A DNA stretch of 64,000 bases from DATGKG01 sp963783145. GTDB taxonomy: Bacteria; Desulfobacterota; Binatia; Binatales; Binataceae. The stretch spans positions 434,001 to 498,000 of the forward strand of contig CAWAMM010000007.1 of NCBI GenBank assembly GCA_963783145.1. Direction: 5' to 3'. Positions within the stretch are counted from its first letter, which is position 1. The number at the start of each line of letters is the position of its first letter. This document shows, piece by piece, positions 9,793 through 18,146 of this stretch. Below the pieces are notes generated by a model. It worked only from the letters and a program-made list of their open reading frames with translations. It made no database searches and was not told the DNA's origin. The translations under genes and the position numbers were made by a program.

Positions 9793-10464
9793 TCAAGCCT
9801 GTGCCGCCAGCTTTTCCTCGTGTTGCAGCGCAGCTCGAATGTCTTCGCGGGTAAGCGGCGGATATTCCCGGATTATTTTATCTGCCGAATAGCCGGCTTG
9901 ATGAAAGCGCCAGATCGCGCCGGTTGGTATGCGAGTGCCGGCGATCACCCAGGCATTGTGAACGACGAAACGGTGACGCTCGATGCGGCCGATCTGCTCG
10001 CGCGAGCGCTGCTTAAGCTTCTGGGCCTCATCCGTGAGGTCATGAATGATGCTTTCGAGGCGCACCAGCGTGTACTGACCGCTGAGCACGCCGCGTATTC
10101 GTTCCGTTTCCGGCTCGCGAAAATAAACTTCCTTCCCCAGGACGTAGAGAATCAATTCGGACCAGGGACGATCACGATATTCGCTTAGCTGGCGCGCCAC
10201 CTTGCGAAGCTGCTGGAGAGGAATTTTGTGGAGCTTGCGCAGATGGCTGAGCGTTCGCAGCCCGACCACATCCTGAAAGGAGTAAACGCGGCTAAAAGGA
10301 CTGCGGCGATTCTCGAACGCGTAGCGTGGTCGGAAGAATCCGGTGTTATCCCAATAGCGCAGTTGCGTATGGGACAGGCCGGTCAGCCGGACCACATGAT
10401 TGGCGCTGAACGCACGGATCACGCTGGTTGGGAGTTGACTACTTTCCTGTTCAACAATCACCAT
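9793..10464 (-). CDS. MerR-type HTH plus DUF433 antitoxin-like regulator
   Basis: The 223-residue product has an N-terminal MerR-like winged helix (about 17-90: HVVRLTGLSHTQLRYWDNTGFFRPRY, SFQDVVGLRTLSHLRK) and a C-terminal DUF433 domain (about 165-215: VVHNAWVIAGTRIPTGAIWRF, YSADKIIREYPPLTREDIRAAL). DUF433 proteins are the usual partners of DUF5615 toxins, so this is probably the antitoxin and autoregulator of the adjacent gene. Fusion of a MerR reader to DUF433 is larger than the common 75-residue antitoxin. Two TCAAACT repeats 20-36 bases upstream of the start may be its operator. Confidence 0.78.
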   Translation of the reverse strand: MVIVEQESSQLPTSVIRAFSANHVVRLTGLSHTQLRYWDNTGFFRPRYAFENRRSPFSRVYSFQDVVGLRTLSHLRKLHKIPLQQLRKVARQLSEYRDRPWSELILYVLGKEVYFREPETERIRGVLSGQYTLVRLESIIHDLTDEAQKLKQRSREQIGRIERHRFVVHNAWVIAGTRIPTGAIWRFHQAGYSADKIIREYPPLTREDIRAALQHEEKLAAQA

Positions 10465-10480
10465 CGGAAGTTAACCAGCC

Positions 10481-10500
10481 CGTTCAAACTCCGTCAAACT
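10481..10500. promoter_or_regulatory. Ten-base direct repeat, candidate operator
   Basis: TCAAACT occurs at 10484-10490 and 10494-10500, exactly one helical turn apart, just upstream of the MerR-DUF433 start. It would suit autoregulation, but this is inference from position. Confidence 0.4.
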
Positions 10501-10520
10501 GAGTTGCGGATTTGGAGGTA

Positions 10521-10576
10521 ACACAGGCTTTAGCCTGTGTCTTTTCGGATTTGAAAATCACAGACTGAAGTCTGTG
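10521..10576. repeat. Pair of short perfect palindromes
   Basis: ACACAGGCT-tt-AGCCTGTGT (10521-10540) and CACAGACT-ga-AGTCTGTG (10559-10576) are two hairpins of related sequence (CACAG core) with different stems, so pairing rather than sequence is kept. The first is followed by CTTTT and may act as a weak terminator. Confidence 0.7.
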
Positions 10577-10585
10577 CTACTCGCA

Positions 10586-10728
10586 GGAAGGTGGGGGGGG
10601 CGGCGGGGCTGGGGGCGGGCGGGATGGCATGACGGTCGCTCGGTTTCTCTCTGCGACCGGAGTGCCATCATGCCCGCCATCTCCGGAATCCTCGATGCGC
10701 GAGCGCCATCGGCGGGCGCGCCTCATTC
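10586..10728 (+). repeat. Dispersed hairpin repeat, copy 1
   Basis: The stretch GGATGGC..GGTCGC..GCGACCGG..GTGCCATC..ATCCTCGATGCGCG..GGCGGGCGCGCCTC recurs with good match at 23408-23545, and a diverged form is at 49284-49395. The first half folds back on itself (GGTCGC with GCGACC, GGCA with GTGCC). Confidence 0.78.
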
Positions 10729-10767
10729 TTACTCCCCATCGACATAAGCCAGTTGAGGAAATTTCGG

Positions 10768-10797
10768 TTGCTCCAGAAGAAATCCATCACGTATAAT
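10768..10797 (+). promoter_or_regulatory. Probable sigma-70 promoter of the pqq operon
   Basis: TTGCTC (10768-10773) and a consensus TATAAT (10792-10797) are separated by 18 bases. The -10 box ends 21 bases before the pqqA start codon. Confidence 0.65.
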
Positions 10798-10818
10798 CAT
10801 CTGACGGGGTAAGAGATT

Positions 10819-10968
10819 ATGAACGACTGGAAAACGCCTGAGTTCGTCGAAATCCGCTGCGATGCGGAAATCAACTGCTACAGTTCCGCGCTGCCCGAGA
10901 CCGGCAAGGTGCGTATCCCCAACCGCCAGGTTATCGAGGCGGCGCCGGAAGCCAAGCCGCAGTCCTAG
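10819..10968 (+). CDS. pqqA: PqqA, PQQ precursor peptide
   Basis: A 49-codon gene encodes a peptide starting MNDWKTPEFVEIRCDAEINC. Glu17 and Tyr21 have the conserved E-x3-Y spacing; these two side chains are cross-linked and become the PQQ skeleton. The peptide has the family's usual N-terminal recognition part (W-x-x-P-x-F/V-x-E-I-R) but a C-terminal tail of 28 residues after the Tyr, longer than the classical 23-29-residue PqqA and more like the longer forms. It is preceded by GGGGTAAGAG and a TATAAT promoter and followed after 9 bases by pqqB. Confidence 0.92.
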   Translation: MNDWKTPEFVEIRCDAEINCYSSALPETGKVRIPNRQVIEAAPEAKPQS

Positions 10969-10977
10969 CGCGCGCTG

Positions 10978-11872
10978 GTGCGGGTCCATGTGCTCGGCTC
11001 CGCGGCGGGCGGCGGTTTTCCGCAATGGAACTGCAACTGCGCCAACTGCCGGGGGCTGAGGGCCGGAACGATTCGCGCCAAGCCGCGTACCCAATGCTCG
11101 ATCGCGGTGAGCGGAGATGGCGTCGGCTTGGACGCTGCTCAACGCGAGCCCGGACCTGCCGGCGCAAATATCGTCATTCCCGGAACTATTGCCCAAAGAT
11201 AGCGCGCGGGGCTCATCGATCACGTCGGTGATGCTTACCGACGGGGAACTCGATCATATCACCGGACTGCTGTCCCTGCGGGAAAACGAACCCATCGAGC
11301 TTCGATGTACGCGGCGGGTGTACGAATGGGTCTTCGAGGCGAATCCGATCTTCGCGGGTCTCATCCAACCCTCGCGGTTTCGATGGGAGGCGGTGGAGAA
11401 TCATCAATCGACGCAGTGTCGGGGAGGATTGAGCATCGAGGCGGTGTTCGTCGAGGGCAAGCGGCCGACGCATGTTAAAACAGCGTTTGGAAGCATCGAG
11501 GGAAGCAGTCTGTCGTACATTGTGAACCATGGTGAGGCATCGATGCTGTACGTCCCCGCCACCAAAAAAATCAGCGAGGGACTGGTTGCTGTCGCATCGG
11601 AGTGTGATTGCATCTTCTTCGATGGCAGCTTCTGGTCCGATGACGAGATGGAGCGTCGAGGCGTCGGCAGCCGCACCGCGTTGGCGATGGGTCACGTTGC
11701 TATCGATGGACCCGATGGCAGCCTCGCGCGACTCAGCCACCTTCGCGCGAGAAAGGTCTATACTCATGTGAACAACACCAATCCCATCCTCGATGAGGCC
11801 TCGCCAGAGCGGCATGCGATCGAGGCGGCCGGATGGGAGGTCGCCGAGGACGGGATGGACTTCACGCTGTAG
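10978..11872 (+). pseudogene. pqqB: PqqB with a one-base frameshift
   Basis: PqqB is the metallo-beta-lactamase-fold protein of PQQ synthesis, now thought to be a hydroxylase acting on the processed Glu-Tyr unit. The frame from GTG 10978 encodes the N-terminus (VHVLGSAAGGGFPQWNCNC, TQCSIAVSGDG) to about 11117, then diverges. The remaining 250 residues (AWTLLNASPDLPAQI, LTDGELDHITGLLSLRE, IFFDGSFWSDDE, HVNNTNPILDE) continue in the next frame to 11872. Removing one G near 11122 restores GDG-SAW-TLLNASPD and a normal length of about 297 residues. Either the gene is broken or the assembly has a one-base error; intact neighbours favour an error. Confidence 0.88.
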
Positions 11873-11884
11873 CTTCGTGGTGCG

Positions 11885-12640
11885 ATGAGGATGAACCAGC
11901 CAAGCAATTCGGCTCCCGACTCGCCCGAGGATTTCGTCGCGAGGTTGCGCGCCATCGGCACCGCGGCATATCACGACAAGCATCCGTTTCACATCCTGAT
12001 GCATCAGGGGAAGTTGACCCGGCGGCAGTTGCAGGCCTGGATCGAAAATCGTTTCTACTATCAATGGAGCATCCCGAAGAAGGATGCGACCATCCTCGCG
12101 AAGGCCGACGATCGCGACTTCCGCCGTGCCTGGATCTCACGCGTCACCGATCACGATGGCATCGGTGACACCGAGGGCGGTATCAGCAAATGGTACCGCC
12201 TCGCAGAGGCGGCCGGCCTCGACCGCGCGGACGTCGCCAGCCTGCGATATGTGCTTCCGGGCGTGCGCTTCGCCGTCGACGCCTATATAAATCTTTGCGC
12301 CGCGCGCTCGCTCACCGAAGCGGTCGCGTCCTCGCTCACCGAATTGTTCGCCCCGGTTCTGATGGCCGATCGAATCGTGGTGCTCGAGAAGCTGTATCCA
12401 TGGCTCGATAGCCGTGGCCTTGACTACTTCAGGGGTCGGCTGGTGCTGGCGCCGCGCGACTCCGACTTCGGCCTGCAATATGTCGTCGAACATGCCACCA
12501 CGCGCGAGTTGCAGGATCGTTGCGCCGAAGCCCTCACCATCAAGTGCCACATCCTGTGGGGCCTCCTCGATGCGATTCATTACGCCTACGTCTCCCCTGG
12601 GTATTTGCCCCCGCTATGGAACGATTCGCGCAAACTCTGA
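11885..12640 (+). CDS. pqqC: PqqC, pyrroloquinoline-quinone synthase
   Basis: The 251-residue product matches PqqC in length and sequence: YHDKHPFHILMHQGKLTRRQLQ, WIENRFYYQWSIPKKDATIL, ISRVTDHDG, and YVEHATTRELQDR. PqqC catalyses the last ring closure and eight-electron oxidation of AHQQ to PQQ without a metal, using O2. The His and Tyr/Arg residues of the active-site helices (NRFYYQ, DHDG) are present. The gene is 12 bases after pqqB, and its stop overlaps the preferred pqqD start (TGATG). Confidence 0.95.
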   Translation: MRMNQPSNSAPDSPEDFVARLRAIGTAAYHDKHPFHILMHQGKLTRRQLQAWIENRFYYQWSIPKKDATILAKADDRDFRRAWISRVTDHDGIGDTEGGISKWYRLAEAAGLDRADVASLRYVLPGVRFAVDAYINLCAARSLTEAVASSLTELFAPVLMADRIVVLEKLYPWLDSRGLDYFRGRLVLAPRDSDFGLQYVVEHATTRELQDRCAEALTIKCHILWGLLDAIHYAYVSPGYLPPLWNDSRKL

Positions 12641-12915
12641 TGGATGCCGATCCTACATGGCGGCCGCGCCTCGCCTCGCGCGCGCGACTCAAATTTGATT
12701 CGGTAGCGAAGCAGGAAATGCTGCTCTTCCCTGAAGCCGCGCTGCTTCTAAATGAAACCGGCGCGGCCATCGTGCGGATGTGCGATGGCACACGTTCGAT
12801 CGATCAAATCATCGACGGACTGGCGGAAAAATTTCGCGGCACCAATCGCGAGACACTCAGAAACGAGGTCGAGAACTTCCTGGGATCGATTCGCGATCGA
12901 GGCCTGGTGCAATGA
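12640..12915 (+). CDS. pqqD: PqqD, PqqA-binding chaperone
   Basis: From ATG 12640 the product has 91 residues, the family's usual size, with PRLASRARLKFDSVAKQEMLLFPE and LLLNETGAAIVRMCDGTRSIDQIIDGL, the winged-helix peptide-binding fold of PqqD. It presents PqqA to the radical SAM enzyme PqqE. An ATG at 12616 in the same frame would add eight residues inside pqqC. Its stop overlaps the pqqE start (ATGA), so pqqCDE are translationally coupled. Confidence 0.93.
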   Translation: MDADPTWRPRLASRARLKFDSVAKQEMLLFPEAALLLNETGAAIVRMCDGTRSIDQIIDGLAEKFRGTNRETLRNEVENFLGSIRDRGLVQ

Positions 12916-14024
12916 CCGTCGCGCCGCGTCCATATACCCTCGTCGCAGAACTCACATATAGATGTCCGCTGCGATGCCTTTACTGCAGTAACCCGATCGA
13001 TTTCGCGCGGACCCGTGACGAGCTTTCGACCTCCGAATGGCGCCGGGCGTTTTCTGAGGCTGCAGAACTCGGTGTCATCCAACTGCATCTGTCCGGTGGC
13101 GAGCCGATGCTGCGTGACGATCTCGTCGAACTGATTCAGCATGCGCGTGAGTGCGATCTGTATACGAACCTGATCACCGGCGGCACGCTTCTCGACGAAG
13201 ACAAATTACTCCAATTTCGCGATGCAGGCCTGGAGCACATTCAACTGAGTATTCAGGGCGCATCGATCGCAGCCGCGGAAAAGGTTGCCGGCGTCCGATC
13301 GCATCGCAAGAAGCTGGAGGTCGCCCAGCTTATTGGCGAACTCGGGATTCCCTTTACGCTCAACGTGGTGATCCATCGACTTAACATCGCGGAAATTCCA
13401 GAACTGATTCGACTCGCGGCCCAACTCGGTGCGCAGCGCCTCGAATTGGCAAATACCCAGTTCTATGCGTGGGGCGCCGAAAACCGCCGCGCGCTGATGC
13501 CCACGCGCGAGCAATATCAACGCGCCGAGGAAATCGCGCTCGAAGCGATGCCTAAATATCGCGGCAGCCTCGAAATCGTGTTTGTGCAAAATGATTATCT
13601 CTCCGGCGAGCCGAAGCCGTGCATGGGTGGATGGGGTCGCAGCTACATCTGTATCAATCCGGCTGGCGAAGTGTTGCCCTGCCACGCCGCGAAAGTAATT
13701 CCGGGCCTGAGCTTCGAAACCGTCCGTGATGACTCGCTGGCAAGGATCTGGCGTGATTCTCCCGGTCTCAATGCGTTTCGTGGCGATGCCTGGATGCTCG
13801 AGCCATGCCGTAGTTGCGCGCGCAAAGATATCGATTTCGGTGGGTGCAGATGCCAGGCCTTCATGCTCGCGGGCAATGCCGCTGAGGCAGATCCGATCTG
13901 CCGTTTGTCCGCTCATCACTCGGTTGTTGAATCCGTACAGGAGGATGCTGCGGACGGTGCCGAATTGATCTACCGCGACGCGAAAAATAGTCGCCGTTTG
14001 ACCCGCATCATTGCCGAGCAATAA
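12912..14024 (+). CDS. pqqE: PqqE, radical SAM PqqA cross-linking enzyme
   Basis: The 370-residue protein joins Glu and Tyr side chains of PqqA. The radical SAM cluster motif is C18-PLR-C22-LY-C25, followed by LSGGEPMLRDDL. The C-terminal SPASM region carries further cysteines (PKPCMGGWGRSYICINPAGEVLPCHAA, LEPCRSCARKDIDFGGCRCQAF) for auxiliary iron-sulfur clusters. The start was chosen at ATG 12912, overlapping the pqqD stop; an upstream start in the same frame would have no radical SAM similarity. This ends the pqq operon; no pqqF/G peptidase lies beside it. Confidence 0.95.
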   Translation: MTVAPRPYTLVAELTYRCPLRCLYCSNPIDFARTRDELSTSEWRRAFSEAAELGVIQLHLSGGEPMLRDDLVELIQHARECDLYTNLITGGTLLDEDKLLQFRDAGLEHIQLSIQGASIAAAEKVAGVRSHRKKLEVAQLIGELGIPFTLNVVIHRLNIAEIPELIRLAAQLGAQRLELANTQFYAWGAENRRALMPTREQYQRAEEIALEAMPKYRGSLEIVFVQNDYLSGEPKPCMGGWGRSYICINPAGEVLPCHAAKVIPGLSFETVRDDSLARIWRDSPGLNAFRGDAWMLEPCRSCARKDIDFGGCRCQAFMLAGNAAEADPICRLSAHHSVVESVQEDAADGAELIYRDAKNSRRLTRIIAEQ

Positions 14025-14104
14025 CCGCGCTTTCGACTGTCTCGCCGATCGTTTGTCATTTCGTTTGACTCTTTGAACCTGAAAGGCGGATCACCGGAAC
14101 CGTA

Positions 14105-15463
14105 ATGGTGTATGCGCTGGCAATCGGATGCGGCGTCGCGCTCGCGGCCGTCTTTGCGGCGGCGACGTTCACGGCGCTGAAGCCGCTATGGCAGGAACGC
14201 CGGCGGCAATTGTCGATCGTCGCGGCAATGCTCGCGGCGCTGACGCTCATCAAATTTTTTCTGGTGCCGCTTTTTCCCGGCTACCCACACGACATTTTCG
14301 AATTCCTCTTGTGGGGCGAGGTGATGACGCGCAATCCGGCGCACGTTTACGACCCCCAAATCAATTGCCGCTATATGCCGGGCTATTTGTATGCCCTGTG
14401 GGCTGTGGTCGCGCCGGCCCGCGCGTTCTACCTCGGCCGCGAAGTGACCGACGCTTCGGTCTCTACACTTCGAGTCTTGATAAGGATTCCGCCGCTCATC
14501 GCGGATTTGTTCCTCGGGCTTGCCATTTTCGCATGGCCAACCTTTGCCGACCGCGAGCGGGGCCGGCCGCGTGAATGGCGAGGACTCGGCGCAGTCCTAC
14601 TTTTTGCTTTCAACCCGGCGCTGCTCTTTACCTCGGTCGCGTGGGGCCAGAATGATTCGGTCCTGACGCTTCCGGTGATGCTCGCGTTGCTGATGGGATC
14701 GCAGGGCAACTTCGCACTGGCCGCAGCGGCCGCGGCGCTCGCCGTGATCATCAAATTGCAGGGAGTGATGGTCCTGCCCATCCTTGGAATCTGGATGTTG
14801 CTCCACGGCCGAGTCCGCCAGTGGATCATGGCAATACTCGCATTTATCGCGACCGTGATTATCGCATTTGCGCCGTTCCAGATCGGCAGACCGTGGCATT
14901 TTCTCTGGAACGTCATCGCCAGCTCGGCGGAATATTTTCCGTACACCTCCCTGAATGCCTTCAACCTGATGGCGCTCGCGGTAGGGATGCGAATCCGGGA
15001 TTTCGCGCCCCTTTTCGGTATCTCTTCGTTCAAGCTCGGAATCATCCTGCTGGCCGCGCTCTATGCGATCGCGATCATTGTCGTTTGGCGTGAGCGTTCG
15101 CCGCGTGGGCTGCTGTATGCGGCGTTTCTCGCGTACCTCGGATTCTTCGTGCTGCCGACCCGCATTCATGAGCGCTATCTGTACTTTGCGCTGGCGCTGC
15201 TGACGCCGCTCGCGCTGGAGTCATGGGCGACACTATCGATGTTCGGGATACTGACGGTTACATTTCTGGCCAACCAGATCGTCACGCTGCGATTTCTCAA
15301 TGGGATGACGACCCTACCCCCTAACGACCCTGTTGCGAGCGCGATCGCATCCTTCAATCTGTTCGCGCTCGCTATCGCGATTACCTATGGACTGTTCATG
15401 GTCTCCAGAAATCATTCGCGATGGCCGTATCGAGTGTGTCGGTTCCTCGAACCATTTCACTGA
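14105..15463 (+). CDS. GT-C fold glycosyltransferase-like membrane protein (DUF2029/GT87 type)
   Basis: The 452-residue product has about ten hydrophobic helices. The loop after helix 2 contains PGYPHDIFEFLLWGEV, the acidic pair expected of a GT-C active site, and a later helix carries FNPALLFTSVAWGQNDSVLTL, the WGQxD motif of polyprenol-phosphate-dependent mannosyl- and arabinosyltransferases. LPTRIHERYLYFALALL near the end is also typical. It probably transfers a sugar from a lipid-phosphate donor on the outer face of the inner membrane. It follows pqqE by 80 bases but has no link to PQQ. Confidence 0.8.
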   Translation: MVYALAIGCGVALAAVFAAATFTALKPLWQERRRQLSIVAAMLAALTLIKFFLVPLFPGYPHDIFEFLLWGEVMTRNPAHVYDPQINCRYMPGYLYALWAVVAPARAFYLGREVTDASVSTLRVLIRIPPLIADLFLGLAIFAWPTFADRERGRPREWRGLGAVLLFAFNPALLFTSVAWGQNDSVLTLPVMLALLMGSQGNFALAAAAAALAVIIKLQGVMVLPILGIWMLLHGRVRQWIMAILAFIATVIIAFAPFQIGRPWHFLWNVIASSAEYFPYTSLNAFNLMALAVGMRIRDFAPLFGISSFKLGIILLAALYAIAIIVVWRERSPRGLLYAAFLAYLGFFVLPTRIHERYLYFALALLTPLALESWATLSMFGILTVTFLANQIVTLRFLNGMTTLPPNDPVASAIASFNLFALAIAITYGLFMVSRNHSRWPYRVCRFLEPFH

Positions 15464-15472
15464 CGAGGGGTT

Positions 15473-16456
15473 TTACAGCATCGCGCGCGTGCGCTCGCGC
15501 GCTTCCTCGTATTCGCGAATCGTCTCCGCGATGAGCTCGGCCGCGCTCTGTACGCGCGCAACGCCGGATACCGAATGACCCGCGCTCCAGATGTCCTTGT
15601 ACCTGCGCGGACCATTCATCTCGCCCTTGCTGCCAAAGTTGCGCGCTGCTTCTTCAATTGAAACGCGCGGCGGTAGCGTCCTCGGATCGAGTCCCGCCGC
15701 GAGCATCGAGGGCGTAAGCATATTGGTATCGAGTCCCGTAAAGGCTTGCGTGAGCATCACATCGTCCATGTCCGACTCGACCAGCATCCTTTTATATGCC
15801 TCGGGCGCCATACTCTCATTGGTCGCGATGAACTTCGTGCCCATGTACGCGAGATCGCATCCGAGAACTTCGGCCGCCCACAAAGCGGCGCCGTCGCTGA
15901 TGCCGCCGGCGAGGACGATGGGTCCCTCGAACATGTCGCGCGCCGCGCGCACGAATGCGAGAGGATTGAGCCAGCCGGTTTGTCCGCCCGCGCCCGCAGT
16001 CAGAAGCACCAGGCCATCGACACCCGCGGCGATGGCTTTTTCGGTATGCCCAATCGTCGCGACGTCCGCGAAGACCGTGCATCCGATGTCATGCAGCGGC
16101 GCGATCGCTTCGGTCGGCGAACCGACACTGGTGATGACCAGCTCGATGCGGTGACGGAGCAGGCACGCGAGTTCCGCTTTCATCTCGGCGCGCTTGATGA
16201 TCAGGTTGGGGCAAAAAGGCGCGGGAGGGCGATCCGGGTTTTCTTTCGCGACGCTCTCGAGTGTGCTTTCGATTTTCGTCAGCCAGGTATCGACGTTGTC
16301 GATCGTGCGGGCGTTGGCCAGTGGAAATGCGCCAATCACGCCGGCCTTGCACGCCGCAATCGCAAGCTCCGGTCCCGACACGGCCAGCATCGGCGCGGCG
16401 ATGAGCGGAAGCTTCAACCGTCGCGCGATCTTCTCCGGCAGGCGCCGATTGATCAT
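15473..16456 (-). CDS. Nitronate monooxygenase/enoyl-reductase-like flavoprotein
   Basis: From ATG 16456 the product has 327 residues of a TIM-barrel FMN protein: LPLIAAPMLAVSGPELAIAACKAGVIGAFP at the N-terminus, a barrel VLLTAGAGGQTGW (phosphate-binding loop), IVLAGGISDGAALWAAEVLGCDLAYMGTKF, then FTGLDTNMLTPSML. Family members oxidise nitronates or reduce enoyl groups. Its start lies 2 bases after the stop of the thiolase-like gene, so it is third in a minus-strand operon with DUF35 and thiolase-like proteins. The context suggests a 2-enoyl-type redox step on an acyl-CoA rather than nitroalkane detoxification. Confidence 0.87.
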   Translation of the reverse strand: MINRRLPEKIARRLKLPLIAAPMLAVSGPELAIAACKAGVIGAFPLANARTIDNVDTWLTKIESTLESVAKENPDRPPAPFCPNLIIKRAEMKAELACLLRHRIELVITSVGSPTEAIAPLHDIGCTVFADVATIGHTEKAIAAGVDGLVLLTAGAGGQTGWLNPLAFVRAARDMFEGPIVLAGGISDGAALWAAEVLGCDLAYMGTKFIATNESMAPEAYKRMLVESDMDDVMLTQAFTGLDTNMLTPSMLAAGLDPRTLPPRVSIEEAARNFGSKGEMNGPRRYKDIWSAGHSVSGVARVQSAAELIAETIREYEEARERTRAML

Positions 16457-16458
16457 GC

Positions 16459-17610
16459 TCACGCGCCCTTCTCCAGGATGTGCACGACACATACCGCGCC
16501 GATCCCGACCATATGCGCGAGCCCCAATCGTGCATTCGGATGTTGCCGCGCGCCCGCCTCGCCGCGAAGCTGGCGCGTGATCTCTACTACTTGACCGGCG
16601 CCAGTCGGCCCGATGGGATGACCCATCGCCAGCAACCCGCCCGACGCGCTGATCGCGCATTTGCCGCCGATGTCCGTCGCGTTGCTGCCGATCATCGTCG
16701 CGCCTTCGCCCTCGCCACAAAGTCCCATCGCCTCGACGTAGAGCAACTCTTCGATGGTGAACGCGTCATGCAACTCGATGAGGTCAAGATCTTTCGGTCC
16801 GACCCCCGCTTCTTCATATGCTTGCGCGGTGGTCTCGCGAGTCAGTTCGGCGTCGAAGTTTTTCGCGCCGCGATAGACATGCTCGGTGCGCGTAACTGAA
16901 GCGATCACTTTCACTGCGCGCTTCCGATCGATCCCGAGCTTCGCGATCGCATCTTCCGACGCGACGATGACCGCGGCGGCGCCCTCACCGACCGGGCAAC
17001 ATTGCAAGCGCGTGAGACTTCCGGAAATCGGCGGGCCCGCCATCACTTCCTCGAGCGTGACCGCCTTCTGGCGCTGCGCGTATGGGTTGTGCGCGCCGTT
17101 GCGATTGTTCTTCACCGCGACGGCGGCGACCTGCTCGGGCTTCACTCCGTAGCGATTCATGTACTCGTTCGCCAGCAGCGCAAAATGCGTAAAGGGTACC
17201 ACTCGCGAGCCGACCAAATCGCGAATGTTGGCCTTGCCGGCCGCGGCGGCCAGCGGAGCGGGTTTGTCGACGCCGATCGCCAGCGACACGTCACTGATTC
17301 CGCTCGCGACGTCGAGGCAGGCCTGGCGGAACGCGGTCGAGCCCGAAGCAGACGCGTTTTCAACCTGTGCCATCGGAATTCCGCTCGCGCCGAGGTGACG
17401 CAAAATCGGGCGCGACACCGCCATTCCGATTAGCGCGGTCCCCGTGTAAGCCGAGTCGACGTCGCGGAATTCGATTCCCGCGTCGCGCAAGGCCTGGCGC
17501 ACTGCGGTGAGGCCGAGCGTCACAAAAGTGGTGTCGCTCATGTGCTGATATTTGTGCAGACCGATGCCGACCACGTAGACCGGCCGCATCTCGCGGATGG
17601 TTTTCTTCAT
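16459..17610 (-). CDS. Thiolase-superfamily protein lacking the nucleophilic cysteine (possible acyl-CoA aldolase)
   Basis: The 383 residues follow the SCP-x thiolase plan, with ELHDAFTIEELLYVEAMGL and GGLLAMGHPIGPTGAGQ. At the nucleophile position, where active homologues read ENACASGS, this protein reads ENASASGS, with Ser87 in place of Cys. Thiolases need that Cys for acyl transfer. In steroid degradation, Cys-less thiolase-like proteins such as Ltp2 work with a DUF35 partner as retro-aldolases. Here a DUF35 gene lies immediately upstream with a 4-base overlap, so a beta-hydroxyacyl-CoA lyase is a better guess than thiolase. Confidence 0.85.
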   Translation of the reverse strand: MKKTIREMRPVYVVGIGLHKYQHMSDTTFVTLGLTAVRQALRDAGIEFRDVDSAYTGTALIGMAVSRPILRHLGASGIPMAQVENASASGSTAFRQACLDVASGISDVSLAIGVDKPAPLAAAAGKANIRDLVGSRVVPFTHFALLANEYMNRYGVKPEQVAAVAVKNNRNGAHNPYAQRQKAVTLEEVMAGPPISGSLTRLQCCPVGEGAAAVIVASEDAIAKLGIDRKRAVKVIASVTRTEHVYRGAKNFDAELTRETTAQAYEEAGVGPKDLDLIELHDAFTIEELLYVEAMGLCGEGEGATMIGSNATDIGGKCAISASGGLLAMGHPIGPTGAGQVVEITRQLRGEAGARQHPNARLGLAHMVGIGAVCVVHILEKGA

Positions 17611-18032
17611 CGCGCCGCCTCCGTCTTCGCGAAGCGAAGCTCTACAATCTGTTTTCCCTCGTCGTTGGTGCCGGCCGGAGCAAGCACCGAATTCATCCGG
17701 TCGCCGATGCGAAGCCCCTCATTGGTGCGCTCCATCAGAATCGAACGCACCGCCGGGCCGTCGTCAAGAACGATCAGTCCGACGGTGAACGGCGCCTGCA
17801 AACCCTTGCCGCTGCGATCCTGATGGAGATGGACGGTGGCAAATGAATGGAGTTTGCCGGCCCCCGCGAGTGCTATGGGCTCGAGTTCATCGGGCATCGC
17901 ACCACAGAATTCGCATCCGTAATTTTGCGGAGGAAAGAAAACATAGTCGCATTTTCGGCAACGTCCGCCCCTGAGCTTGGGCGCGTCGTCGGAGGTGTAC
18001 AGCGTCGGCTGGGCCAGTGTTTGTTCGGGCAT
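17607..18032 (-). CDS. DUF35 zinc-ribbon/OB-fold partner protein
   Basis: The 141-residue protein has an N-terminal rubredoxin-like zinc ribbon (C-RKC near residue 25 and CEFC near 38) followed by an OB-fold (LHSFATVHLHQ, PFTVGLIVLDDGPAVRSIL). DUF35 proteins bind acyl-CoA and activate thiolase-like partners. The stop overlaps the start of the thiolase-like gene by four bases, making translational coupling and a complex likely. Confidence 0.9.
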   Translation of the reverse strand: MPEQTLAQPTLYTSDDAPKLRGGRCRKCDYVFFPPQNYGCEFCGAMPDELEPIALAGAGKLHSFATVHLHQDRSGKGLQAPFTVGLIVLDDGPAVRSILMERTNEGLRIGDRMNSVLAPAGTNDEGKQIVELRFAKTEAAR

Positions 18033-18146
18033 CGTCGGAACCTCTCATCGCGCTTGAGTTCCCGCGTAGGGTAACGCAATTGTGTTAGTCAACCAAAATG
18101 CTGAACACCATTTGCATGATGATGAAGCATTGCCGTTCGCAATCGG

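Noticed and set aside
10976..11135. Programmed frameshift in pqqB
   Set aside because: There is no slippery heptamer or downstream pseudoknot at the shift, and PqqB is not known to use recoding.
11213..12064. Minus-strand open frame of 283 codons over pqqB and pqqC
   Set aside because: It is antisense to clear pqq genes and has no recognisable sequence.
15746..16594. Long plus-strand open frame (282 codons) antisense to the nitronate monooxygenase
   Set aside because: Low-complexity Arg/His-rich product with no domain; it is the GC-rich shadow of the minus-strand gene.
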